A DNA stretch of 64,000 nucleotides, taken from Allostella vacuolata (lineage in GTDB: Bacteria > Pseudomonadota > Alphaproteobacteria > ATCC43930 > Allostellaceae). The stretch lies in NCBI GenBank assembly GCA_006739055.1, contig AP019702.1:4923388-4987387 (forward strand), given 5' to 3'. Below the pieces are notes generated by a model. It saw nothing but the letters and a program-made list of their open reading frames with translations. It made no database searches and was not told where the DNA came from. Positions 18,118-26,975 of this stretch are shown here, piece by piece. The position numbers were made by a program, and so were the translations under genes. The first letter of the stretch is position 1. Every line of letters starts with the position of its first letter.

Positions 18118-18734
18118 GGATCGCCACCGCCCCGCGTCATCCGCCTGCGGCGGAGTGACGCGGGGTGGCGCGGTAACGGCGGCCCGGGCGGGATCCGGCC
18201 GACGACGGCCAGCCGGTCGCCGTCAGGACGCACCACCACCACCTCTCCCGACCGGGCGGAAACGCCGCTCAGCGCCCGGATGTTGACGTCGTGCGTCACC
18301 AGCACCAGGGCAGAACCGGGCGCGCGCGCGGCGATGAGCGCGCGCACCGCGGCCGTCTGGCGGTCGGCGCCGGAGCGGTCGGCGAAAAAGGAATCGAGCG
18401 CCGGCTCGGCCACGACCAGTTCGCCGAAGGCGCCGCGCGCGGTCTCCAGGCTGCGGCACCAGCGGCTGGAGAGCACGCGCCCGACCATGATGGCGCGGCG
18501 CCGGAAGCCCTCCCCCAGGCGGCGCGCCTCGTCGCGGCCGGAATCCGACAGGTTGCGCTGGGTGGCGCAATCATCGACGCGGAAGCCGGGCGGGTCGCCG
18601 GTGCCGGGCGCGGTGGCGTGGCGGACGAGGGCGACGCCCTCGCCGGTGGCGAGCGCCTGCCAGGCGGCGTCCGGCGAGGCGAGGGCGACAGGGCCCGACA
18701 GCAGGGCGGCGGCCCAGAGGAGGATGCGGGTCAT
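17502..18734 (-). CDS. Histidine phosphatase family protein, frame running on antisense to htpG
   Basis: Residues 1-185 are a complete exported histidine phosphatase: signal peptide ([16 protein letters not shown]), the catalytic [21 protein letters not shown] and the second histidine in [15 protein letters not shown], ending near VVGRIPP at about base 18190. Normal relatives stop there. Here no stop occurs in frame and the reading frame continues 225 residues through the stem-loop at 18122-18170 and antisense to the end of htpG; that part is low-complexity Arg/Ser and is surely not a domain. A stop exists in another frame at 18139-18137, so a small indel may have removed the natural one. The true end is uncertain. 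Confidence 0.65.
   Translation of the reverse strand: MTRILLWAAALLSGPVALASPDAAWQALATGEGVALVRHATAPGTGDPPGFRVDDCATQRNLSDSGRDEARRLGEGFRRRAIMVGRVLSSRWCRSLETARGAFGELVVAEPALDSFFADRSGADRQTAAVRALIAARAPGSALVLVTHDVNIRALSGVSARSGEVVVVRPDGDRLAVVGRIPPGPPLPRHPASLRRRRMTRGGGDPQAARLRDRAPARRREKAAGSAGGSPSRMRAWSSSRWATSPSSSEAPGSVARTARPWISGWRGLISRMRRDAESSWRAARSIRSRCMSRSPSSATRQTGLSVSRSEARTSLTASPSARRNRVSSPSTGRPVSASGAGVPSGASIFARSAPPRVTERNGLPSCRPTLEVQNSSIGSVSSNTSTPLARKPSICGLFASWAGSSPWMV
18122..18170. terminator. Long stem-loop between convergent htpG and histidine phosphatase
   Basis: CGCCACCGCCCCGCGTCA... folds back on ...TGACGCGGGGTGGCG around a TGC loop, with small bulges, immediately after the htpG stop. No T-run follows. 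It probably ends or protects the htpG message; a transcript of the convergent gene would also meet it. Confidence 0.5.
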
Positions 18735-18820
18735 GGCGTGGGAACTGGCCCGCCGGCGGCCGGGGTCAAGCGCCCGGTCATGGTTGCGCGCTCCGGATGC
18801 CCCCCCTATGTTCCGGCGAA

Positions 18821-20623
<1,803 letters not shown>

Positions 20624-20642
20624 GGCAAGCGCGCCACACCTG

Positions 20643-20963
20643 TCAGTGCAGGAAGCTGCGGCGCGGGCGGCGGCGGCGGAACAGCAGGACCAGCACGAGG
20701 CCGAGCCCGGCCAGCAGGGCCGCGGCCGGCAGGCCGAGGACGGGGACGAAGGCGCGGTCCCAGATCTCGGGATAGAAGGCGAAGACCTGCCGCTGCACTG
20801 CCGGTTGTAGCGCCTGGACGCTTTCAGGGTGAATCTGGGTCCACAGCTCGCCCGCCGAGACGAACGTCCAGGCGCCGCGGTACCAGTAGTTCAGGAGGTC
20901 GCGCCCGGTCACGACGATGGCCGCCGCCAGCATCAGCCAGCCGAGAAGACGTCCGAGGATCAT
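20643..20963 (-). CDS. Small membrane protein of unknown function
   Basis: This 106-residue protein is not recognised. It has one hydrophobic helix near the N-terminus (LLGWLMLAAAIVVTGRDLL), a middle with aromatic residues (WYRGAWTFVSAGELW, YPEIWDRAFVPVLG), a second helix (GLPAAALLAGLGLVLVLLF) and an Arg-rich cytoplasmic tail. Two membrane segments with the loop probably in the periplasm are predicted. The length and arrangement resemble conserved two-helix proteins common in alphaproteobacteria. Stop is 19 bases from the lepA stop. Confidence 0.65.
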   Translation of the reverse strand: MILGRLLGWLMLAAAIVVTGRDLLNYWYRGAWTFVSAGELWTQIHPESVQALQPAVQRQVFAFYPEIWDRAFVPVLGLPAAALLAGLGLVLVLLFRRRRPRRSFLH

Positions 20964-21159
20964 CGGCCAACCCCATGAAATGGCGGATGCCGCGCCGACG
21001 CGGCGACGAGCGAACTTTACCGCCGGGGCGTTTTGGACTAAAGAAACAATTGGCGCTTCGTCCTGGGGATGGGTGGCGGTGCACGACCGGCGCGCTTTTC
21101 CGGCGTGCCGTGTGCCCGGGCAAGGCGAAGCAGGGACCAATTAGGAGGTTTACGAGACC

Positions 21160-21477
21160 ATGAAGGCTCCGATGTTCGCCGCCGCCCTCGCAGCGGCCGT
21201 TGCCCTGCCGATGGCTGCCAATGCGGTTGTCGTGGTGAACGAGACGACCGCCGCCGGTACGATCCAGATCTTCTATCCGGCCAACCAGGCCTTCCAGAAG
21301 GCCTACAACATCGGCGCCCGGTCCTACATGGACATCACCGGCGCCGCCTGCTCCGAAGGCCGCACCTGCCGCATCTGGATCATGGCCCCGGCCGGCATGC
21401 GCCAGTGCGTGGTCGACGTGACCAACAACGCCGCGACCGTGACCGTGAAGGGTCAGGGTCTCTGCGAAGTCCGCTAG
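21160..21477 (+). CDS. Small exported protein with paired cysteines
   Basis: A 105-residue exported protein of unknown role. A clear signal peptide (FAAALAAAVALPMAANA) is followed by a mature part of about 84 residues with strand-like stretches and four cysteines (GAACSEGRTCRIW, RQCVVDV, GLCEVR), able to form two disulfides. A textbook ribosome site (TTAGGAGG) precedes the ATG and a perfect intrinsic terminator follows at 21535-21567, so it is a well-expressed single-gene unit. No family is recognised. Confidence 0.8.
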   Translation: MKAPMFAAALAAAVALPMAANAVVVVNETTAAGTIQIFYPANQAFQKAYNIGARSYMDITGAACSEGRTCRIWIMAPAGMRQCVVDVTNNAATVTVKGQGLCEVR

Positions 21478-21534
21478 TCGGCGTCTCGCCCGCAGCCGGC
21501 CCCAGGCCGGCCGGGCGACCCGATGGGAAGGAAG

Positions 21535-21567
21535 CGGCGGCCCCGGCCTGGGGCCGCCGTTTTTTTT
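21535..21567 (+). terminator. Intrinsic terminator
   Basis: A perfect 10-bp GC stem (CGGCGGCCCC / GGGGCCGCCG) with a five-base loop is followed at once by eight T residues (21560-21567). It ends the small exported-protein transcript 58 bases after its stop and isolates it from the tRNA gene. Confidence 0.92.
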
Positions 21568-21638
21568 GGCCGCGTACTTTGGGCGGTGTGGCGGAATCGT
21601 TGCACCCGGCCGCCGCACGGGGTAGAAACCCGCCCTCC

Positions 21639-21728
21639 GGAGGGGTGGCCGAGCGGTTGAAGGCGCACGCCTGGAAAGTGTGTATACGGGAAACCGTATC
21701 GCGGGTTCGAATCCCGCTCCCTCCGCCA
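21639..21728 (+). tRNA. tRNA-Ser (anticodon GGA)
   Basis: A 90-base class II tRNA. The acceptor stem GGAGGGG pairs with TCCCTCC, a D-arm with GGCCGAGCGGTTGAAGGC, anticodon loop CTGGAAA (GGA, reads UCC/UCU), a long variable arm, the T-arm GCGGGTTCGAATCCCGC, discriminator G and an encoded CCA. All features match bacterial serine tRNA. Confidence 0.97.
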
Positions 21729-21869
21729 TCCTGCCTATTCCAGGCAGCCCCAGCCGGCTTGATTTTCAACGGGTCAGCTTCAGTTCTCGTCCCGGCTGGT
21801 TCGTTGCTTGGGCGCCCGCACGAGGCAGAAGCAAGCGTCGAACGGGAAGGTCAAGGAGCAGCAGGGCGC

Positions 21870-22310
21870 ATGGCACGCGATCTGTCGGTCGATCGGGAGG
21901 CACTGGCCGCCATCTGCCGCCACCGGCACATCCGCCGGCTGTCCCTGTTCGGATCGATGGCGAAGGGTACGGACCGGCCCGACAGCGACGTCGACCTGCT
22001 GGTCGAGTTCGAGCCGGGGCAGGAGCCGGGCCTCATGGCGCTGGCGGCGATCGAGGCAGAGCTTTCCGCCCTGCTGGGGGGACGCAGGGTCGACCTGCGC
22101 ACCGCCCAGGATCTGAGCCGCCACTTCCGCAATGCGGTCGTCGAGACGGCACGGGTTCTGTATGCCGCCTGGGGACGCGATCCGGATCCGCCCCATCCTG
22201 TCGAAGACGGCGACCGAGGAGATTCCCGCCTTCAGCTGCTGACATTCCTGCCGAGGACTGGCCGATGGCGATCCCCAACCAGGGACCCGTCGGCAAGGCG
22301 CTGGATCTGA
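21870..22310 (+). CDS. MNT-type nucleotidyltransferase (antitoxin of a HEPN/MNT pair)
   Basis: The protein has the minimal nucleotidyltransferase signature LSLFGSMAKGTDRPDSDVDLLVEFE (GSx...DxD) near residues 25-49, followed by the usual short helices and RRVDLRTAQDLSRHFRNAV. MntA antitoxins of this type AMPylate HepT RNase toxins. Conserved sequence ends near VLYAA at about residue 100; the remaining 45 residues are unlike the family and arise because the frame runs through a decayed partner gene. No strong ribosome site is visible (GCAGGGCGC before ATG). Confidence 0.82.
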   Translation: MARDLSVDREALAAICRHRHIRRLSLFGSMAKGTDRPDSDVDLLVEFEPGQEPGLMALAAIEAELSALLGGRRVDLRTAQDLSRHFRNAVVETARVLYAAWGRDPDPPHPVEDGDRGDSRLQLLTFLPRTGRWRSPTRDPSARRWI

Positions 22311-22330
22311 AGGCGGGCCTCGGCGACGCG
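22162..22330 (+). pseudogene. Possible remnant of a HepT-like toxin gene
   Basis: Where the HepT toxin gene should start, overlapping the antitoxin end, an ATG at 22162 opens 26 codons with IRIRPILSKTATEEIPAF, similar to the first helix of HEPN proteins. A stop follows, then in another frame DIPAEDWPMAIPNQG recalls the HepT block before its RxxxxH motif. The catalytic RxxxxH and about 60 central residues are absent. The similarity is short and judged by eye. Confidence 0.3.
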
Positions 22331-22336
22331 CGCGGA

Positions 22337-22738
22337 TCACCGTCGACGCAGGCGTCCCTCGATCGGCACCGCCGCGCCCAGGGTGTTGGAGATGGTGCCG
22401 TACTTCAGGACGTTGCGATGCAGCAGCTCCAGCCGGCGATCGCTTTCCTCGCTGTCCACCACGATCTCGTAACGGATGCGCGCGAGCCGCGGCGGCGCGT
22501 CCTCGCGCACCGCCTCCAGCGCGACGTCGGCGCCGGTGAACCGGAACTGCAGCATCGGGCCGGCCCGCTCGATCCCCTTCAGCATGCAGGCGGCCAGTGC
22601 CGACAGCAGCAGTTCGACGGGGTTCATCGCGTCCTGCCGGCCGGCCGGGTCGGTGTCCAGGACCAGCTCGGCCTGCTTGGCCATGGCGAGGCCGCCATGG
22701 CCGTCGACCCGGCGGGCGGTGACGCGGTACTCCCTCAC
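22337..22738 (-). CDS. OsmC family protein
   Basis: A 133-residue OsmC/Ohr-fold protein. Visible are the family core PVELLLSALAACMLKGIER, with a single catalytic-type cysteine, and the later IRYEIVVDSEESDRRLELLHRNVLKYGTI. Members detoxify peroxides through thiols; only one of the usual two active-site cysteines is seen. The start is GTG at 22738, overlapping the stop of the upstream CxxC protein by four bases (GTGA), so translation is coupled. It is the last gene of the permease / CxxC / OsmC operon. Confidence 0.88.
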   Translation of the reverse strand: MREYRVTARRVDGHGGLAMAKQAELVLDTDPAGRQDAMNPVELLLSALAACMLKGIERAGPMLQFRFTGADVALEAVREDAPPRLARIRYEIVVDSEESDRRLELLHRNVLKYGTISNTLGAAVPIEGRLRRR

Positions 22739-22962
22739 AGCAGCTTCCCGATCTCCTCGGCGTTCAGCACCCGGCCCGACGCGACCAGCTTCTCGTCGAT
22801 GACCAGACCGGGCGTCGACATGACCCCGTAGGCGGCGATCTGGGCGAAGTCCGTCACCTTGACGATCTCCGCCGGCTTGCCCGCCGCCGCGGCCGCGGCC
22901 CGGGCATTGTCGGCCAGCGCCACGCATTTCCGGCAGCCCGAGCCGAGGATCTTGATGATCAT
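22735..22962 (-). CDS. Thioredoxin-like small CxxC protein (redox-active disulfide protein 2 type)
   Basis: A 75-residue glutaredoxin/thioredoxin-fold protein: MIIKILGSGCRKCVAL with the CRKC active site at 10-13, VTDFAQIAAYGVMSTPGLVIDEKLV with the cis-proline, then LNAEEIGKLL. Such proteins often accompany ArsP/YraQ-type permeases. The ATG at 22962 has AAAGGAG about nine bases upstream. It is 14 bases after the permease and overlaps the OsmC gene. Confidence 0.9.
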   Translation of the reverse strand: MIIKILGSGCRKCVALADNARAAAAAAGKPAEIVKVTDFAQIAAYGVMSTPGLVIDEKLVASGRVLNAEEIGKLL

Positions 22963-22976
22963 GGAAGGCACTCCTT

Positions 22977-23975
22977 TCAGATGAACCAGTGGGTGATCGC
23001 GTTGAAGAGGACGCCGATCGCCAGGATGCCCGCGGTGACGACGGCCAGGAACAGCGCCAGCAGCGGCGTCCTGACCACCCGCTTCAGCATGATGATCGAG
23101 GGCAGCGAGAGGGCGGTGACCGCCATCATGAAGGCCAGGACCGTGCCGAGGCCAACGCCCTTGCCGACCAGCGCCTCGGCGATCGGCAGGGTCCCGAAGA
23201 TGTCGGCGTACATGGGAATGCCGATCAGCGTCGCTGCCGGCACCGACCACCACTTGTCCTGCCCGAGCAGCGCCGAGACGATGCCGGCCGGCACCCAGTT
23301 GTGGATCGCGGCGCCGATCCCGACCCCGACCAGCACATAGGGCCAGACCCGCCGGACGATCTCGCCCACCTGGGCCCGGGCGAAGGCGAGCCGTTCGGCC
23401 GGCGCCATGGCATGGTCGCCGTCCTGCACCGGCACGCCGCGCACGAACCCGGCCACCTGGTCCTCCATGCCGGCGCGGCCGATCAGGGTGCCGCCGGCGA
23501 CCGCCACCACCAGCCCGACCGCCACATAGGCGAGCGCGATCGGCCAGCTGAAGATCGAGGCGAGCAGGATGACGGAGGCCAGGTCGACCAGCGGCGAGGA
23601 GATGAGGAAGGAGAAGGTGATCGCGAGCGGCAGACCGGCCGCCGTGAAGCCGATGAAGATCGGGATCGACGAGCACGAGCAGAACGGCGTGATCGTCCCG
23701 AGCAGGGCGGCCAGCATGTTCGCCCCGATGCCCGAGCGCCCGCCCAGGATGCGACGGGTGCGCTCGGGCGGGAAGAAGCTCTGCACGTAGGAAATGCAGA
23801 AGATCAGCACCGACAGCAGAATGAAGATCTTGACCACGTCGTAGACGAAGAATTGCACCGACCCGCCCAGACGCGAGCCCGGGTCGAGCCCGACCGCCAG
23901 GACCCCGGCCGTGACCAGGTCGGACAGCCATTCCATCCGGAGCAGCTGGTCGTTGAGCCACCCGAAGATGCTCAT
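22977..23975 (-). CDS. Permease of the ArsP/YraQ (UPF0718) family
   Basis: An integral membrane protein of 332 residues with about eight to ten helices. The defining TPFCSCSSIPIFIGF motif is at about residues 102-116, and a second conserved block (PMYADIFGTLPIAEALV) lies in the C-terminal half. ArsP proteins export trivalent organoarsenicals; YraQ relatives have other or unknown substrates. No ArsR regulator is adjacent, so an arsenic role is not established. First gene of the operon with the CxxC protein and OsmC. Confidence 0.88.
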   Translation of the reverse strand: MSIFGWLNDQLLRMEWLSDLVTAGVLAVGLDPGSRLGGSVQFFVYDVVKIFILLSVLIFCISYVQSFFPPERTRRILGGRSGIGANMLAALLGTITPFCSCSSIPIFIGFTAAGLPLAITFSFLISSPLVDLASVILLASIFSWPIALAYVAVGLVVAVAGGTLIGRAGMEDQVAGFVRGVPVQDGDHAMAPAERLAFARAQVGEIVRRVWPYVLVGVGIGAAIHNWVPAGIVSALLGQDKWWSVPAATLIGIPMYADIFGTLPIAEALVGKGVGLGTVLAFMMAVTALSLPSIIMLKRVVRTPLLALFLAVVTAGILAIGVLFNAITHWFI

Positions 23976-24193
23976 GCTTGGGACGCCTCGGTCACGGCAA
24001 GGAACATGGAACCCCCGATCGGGCGCATCTGCGCACGGGTCGGAGAGGCCGCCCATGATCTGGATCAGATGAGCGAGGGGACCCAGGGGAAATCGGCCGG
24101 CGCGGGCGCCTGGGCCCGATCCGCCGCCTTGCCGCCGGCCGGCGCGCCGCCTATCGTCACGGGACCGACAGAACCCTCGAGGAAGCCCCCCGA

Positions 24194-25057
24194 ATGACCG
24201 CCCCGGACCGCCTGCGCGCCCTGCTGGCCGCGCCCGAATTCGTCGTCATGCCGGCCGTCTGGGACGGGCTCAGTGCCAAGCTCGCGGCCGGTGCCGGGTT
24301 CCAGACCGCGTTCCTGTCCGGGTCGTGCGTGGCGGCGAGCCGCCTGGGCGGCCCCGACCTCGACCTGATCTCGTTCGGCGAGATGTTCGATTCCTTCAAC
24401 ATGGTGCACGCGGCCGCCCCGCAGACGCTGGTGCTGGCCGACGGCGACCATGGCTACGGCAACGCCATGAACGTGCAGCGCACCGTGCGCGCCTATGGCC
24501 GGGCCGGTGCGGCCGCCGTGCTGATCGAGGACAAGCTGACGCCGCGCGCGCTGACCGCCGCCGGCAAGCCCTGCCTGCCGCGCGAGGAGGCGCGGATGAA
24601 GATCCGCGCCGCCGTCGAGGCGGCCCGGGAATCCGGCATCCTGGTCCTGGCCCGCACCGACTGCCGGCCGACCCAGGGCATCGACGAGGCGGTGGCCCGC
24701 ATCGAGATGTATGTCGAGGAAGGTGCCGACATCCTGTTCCTCGACTCGCCCGAGAACGAGGACGAGATCCGCCGCGCCGTCGCCGCGGCCGCCGGCCGCC
24801 CCTCCTTCTCGGTCCTGTCGCCGGGCGCGCCGCGCGCGACGCCGTCGATTGCCGAGGCAGCCGCACTCGGCTTCAAGATCGGCACCTTCCCGACCGGCAT
24901 GCTGTCGCCGGCGATCGCCGGTATGAAGGCCGGGCTGGCGGCCCTGGCGGCCGGGGAATCCGCCGCCGCCGGCGCCCTGCCCGCGGCCGAGCTGCGCTCG
25001 ACCCTGGGCTATGGCGACTATGACGCGGAGGCCAGGCGCTTCATCGCAGCCGGCTGA
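24194..25057 (+). CDS. Isocitrate lyase/PEP mutase superfamily enzyme
   Basis: TIM-barrel enzyme of 287 residues. The metal site ADGDHGYGNAMNVQRTV and IEDK are present, and LARTDCRPTQGIDEAVARIE follows the family pattern. The flexible catalytic loop that in isocitrate and methylisocitrate lyases holds K-K-C-G-H reads LTPRALTAAGK here, without cysteine. So lyase activity on isocitrate is unlikely; oxaloacetate decarboxylase or another C-C or C-P reaction is possible (inference). The start is ATG at 24194, after GAGGAAG. Divergent from the permease over 218 bases. Confidence 0.87.
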   Translation: MTAPDRLRALLAAPEFVVMPAVWDGLSAKLAAGAGFQTAFLSGSCVAASRLGGPDLDLISFGEMFDSFNMVHAAAPQTLVLADGDHGYGNAMNVQRTVRAYGRAGAAAVLIEDKLTPRALTAAGKPCLPREEARMKIRAAVEAARESGILVLARTDCRPTQGIDEAVARIEMYVEEGADILFLDSPENEDEIRRAVAAAAGRPSFSVLSPGAPRATPSIAEAAALGFKIGTFPTGMLSPAIAGMKAGLAALAAGESAAAGALPAAELRSTLGYGDYDAEARRFIAAG

Positions 25058-25097
25058 GCCGCGGAACGCGGCGGCCGCAGCCGGGGTTTCAAGGACG

Positions 25098-26126
25098 ATG
25101 CGCCCCTTCGACCGCCATCGCGCCGCCGGCCGCGGCCTGTGCATCCTGGCCGCCATGCTGTCCGTCCTGCTGGCGGCGGCAGCGGCGGCACAGCCGGTCG
25201 GGTATCGCGCAGCGGTGATTCCGGGCCTGCCCCCGCTGCCGGCGGCGATCTGGTATCCGGCGGCGGCCGATGCCCCCGTGGCCGAGGTCGCGCTCGGCCC
25301 CTACCGGGCGATGCTGGCGGCGGACGCCCCCCTTGCCGCCGGGCAGGGCCGGCGCCCGGTCGTCGCCATCTCCCACGGCACCGGCGGCGGCCGGCTGTCG
25401 CACCACGACACCGCCGCCGCCCTGGCCCGGGCCGGCATGGTGGCGCTGGCGATCACCCATGCCGGCGACAATGTGGAGGATGCCAGCGCCCAGGGCACGG
25501 TCCGGCTGATGGCGACCCGCGCCGCCAACGTCAGCCGCGCGCTCGACTGGCTGTTCGCCCAGGCGCCCGAGGCGCCGCAGCTCGACCCGCGCCGGGTCGG
25601 CGTGTTCGGCTATTCGGCCGGCGGCGCCACCGCCCTCATCCTCGCGGGCGGCGTTCCGGAACCGGGCGCCCTGCCCCGCTTCTGCCGGGCGCATGCGGGC
25701 GATCCGCTATGCGCCCTGCTGCCTCGGTTCCGCGACCAGGACCAGCCCGCGCCCCGCTTCGCCCCCGACCCTCGGGTCCGCGCCGCGGTGATCGCGGCCC
25801 CGGGCCCCGGCATCCTCTTCGCCGGCACCGACGCCCTGGCCATGGTCAGCATTCCGATCCAGCTGTGGCGGCCGGAGGCCGACCGGCTGCTGCGCCATCC
25901 GCACCATGCCGAGGCGATCCGCGGCGCGCTGCCGGTCCCGCCGGAGGTGGAGGTGGTGCCGGGCGCCGGCCACTACGCCTTCCTCGCGCCCTGCCCGCCG
26001 CCGCTGCGGGCCGCGGCACCGGAGGTCTGCGCCGACCAGCCGGGCTTCGACCGCGCGGCCTTCCACGAACGCTTCAACGCCAAGGTGGCGGGGTTCTTCC
26101 AGCAGGCGTTCGCGCGGCTGCAATAG
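25098..26126 (+). CDS. Exported alpha/beta hydrolase, dienelactone-hydrolase-like
   Basis: The 342-residue protein starts with a signal sequence (LCILAAMLSVLLAAAAAAQ). Its alpha/beta-hydrolase core shows HGTGGG (oxyanion region), the nucleophile elbow GVFGYSAGGAT, and a late GAGHYAFL with the probable catalytic histidine. Several cysteines in the C-terminal half suggest disulfides in the periplasm. The likely substrate is an ester or lactone; unknown. The start is taken at 25098, with AAGGA close by; an internal ATG at 25155 is possible. Confidence 0.85.
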   Translation: MRPFDRHRAAGRGLCILAAMLSVLLAAAAAAQPVGYRAAVIPGLPPLPAAIWYPAAADAPVAEVALGPYRAMLAADAPLAAGQGRRPVVAISHGTGGGRLSHHDTAAALARAGMVALAITHAGDNVEDASAQGTVRLMATRAANVSRALDWLFAQAPEAPQLDPRRVGVFGYSAGGATALILAGGVPEPGALPRFCRAHAGDPLCALLPRFRDQDQPAPRFAPDPRVRAAVIAAPGPGILFAGTDALAMVSIPIQLWRPEADRLLRHPHHAEAIRGALPVPPEVEVVPGAGHYAFLAPCPPPLRAAAPEVCADQPGFDRAAFHERFNAKVAGFFQQAFARLQ

Positions 26127-26136
26127 GCCGGCCGGA

Positions 26137-26694
26137 TCAGCCGCGCGGCATCCCCACCGCGGCGGGGATGCCGAAGTCGGCCCGGCAGTTGGGCGTCTCC
26201 CACACGGTGACGAGCGTCAGCTCGGCATGGCCGTTGCTGCGCGCGGCGATCGCCGGCGCCAGGCGCTCGAACCAGTGGCGGGCCAGGCATTCCGCCGTGG
26301 GCGGGGCGGCGATGGCATAGAGCTTCTGGCCGAGGCGGGCCTGGGTCCGCTCGGCGTAGCCATGGGCCGCCACGTCGCGGGCCAGCTCGTCCATCCAGGC
26401 CTGGGCGTCCTGCCCCGGCGGGGCGAACATGGAGACGAGGTCGCGGTCGTCGATGGCCACGATCAGCCCATGGTCGCACGGGCCGTCGATCAGCCGCACC
26501 ATCTCGTCCTTGAGGAAGCCGAAATCGAGAATCATCCCGGCCTGCTCGCCGTCCTGCACCAGCTCCCCGGAGGCCGCCCGGCAGGTCGCCTCCACCACAT
26601 AGCGGTGTCCGTGCAGGTGGCGGCACTTCGAACCGTGGCTGGCGATGCGATGACCGGCGTCGATTTCGATCTTCCGGGTAATGGCGAAGTCCAT
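26137..26694 (-). CDS. queD: 6-carboxytetrahydropterin synthase (QueD/PTPS family)
   Basis: Second enzyme of queuosine/7-deazaguanine synthesis, making 6-carboxy-tetrahydropterin. The 185-residue protein shows zinc ligands His15, His28 and His30 (DAGHRIASHG, RHLHGHRY), the catalytic Cys24, and the later DFGFLKDEM and DHGLI with PTAECLARHWFERL. About 185 residues is longer than the ~120 of short QueD forms, with an insert around 105-130. No other que genes are near. The noncoding stretch upstream is 281 bases, without a preQ1 motif I could recognise. Confidence 0.9.
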   Translation of the reverse strand: MDFAITRKIEIDAGHRIASHGSKCRHLHGHRYVVEATCRAASGELVQDGEQAGMILDFGFLKDEMVRLIDGPCDHGLIVAIDDRDLVSMFAPPGQDAQAWMDELARDVAAHGYAERTQARLGQKLYAIAAPPTAECLARHWFERLAPAIAARSNGHAELTLVTVWETPNCRADFGIPAAVGMPRG

Positions 26695-26975
26695 GTCGCT
26701 ATCCGATTGTTGCGTTCGGCTGTTCGTTATCGTTGCCAGGACTTCCGGTCCCCGGCAGGGCCGGTTCCACCGGCGCAGCCCAAGGATCGACGCCGAGGTC
26801 TCCCGAGGAGAGTTTCCAGGACGCGCGGAGCGAAAACAACGTCTGTTTCGGACAGCTTGCCAAGGGCGGCACCGTGACCCGCGTTCCGGACCCAGCCTCT
26901 AGCAGATTGCGCCCGCCGGAGACAGCGGTACTCGCCGAGGGGGCGGCCGGCCGACGCCCGCCGCCCCGCCGACGC
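26695..26975 (-). other. Noncoding stretch upstream of queD with several hairpins
   Basis: No gene is supported here. Between the dioxygenase stop and the queD ATG several stems can be drawn: CCGG around 26761/26770 nested in GGGC/GCCC, TCTCC/GGAGA near 26809, and CTGT/ACAG with a UUCG-type loop near 26853. It could be a structured leader of queD or chance pairing in GC-rich DNA. Confidence 0.3.

Noticed and set aside
26695-26975. preQ1 riboswitch or 6S RNA before queD
   Set aside because: Known preQ1 and 6S patterns could not be recognised by eye; kept only as an unassigned structured stretch.
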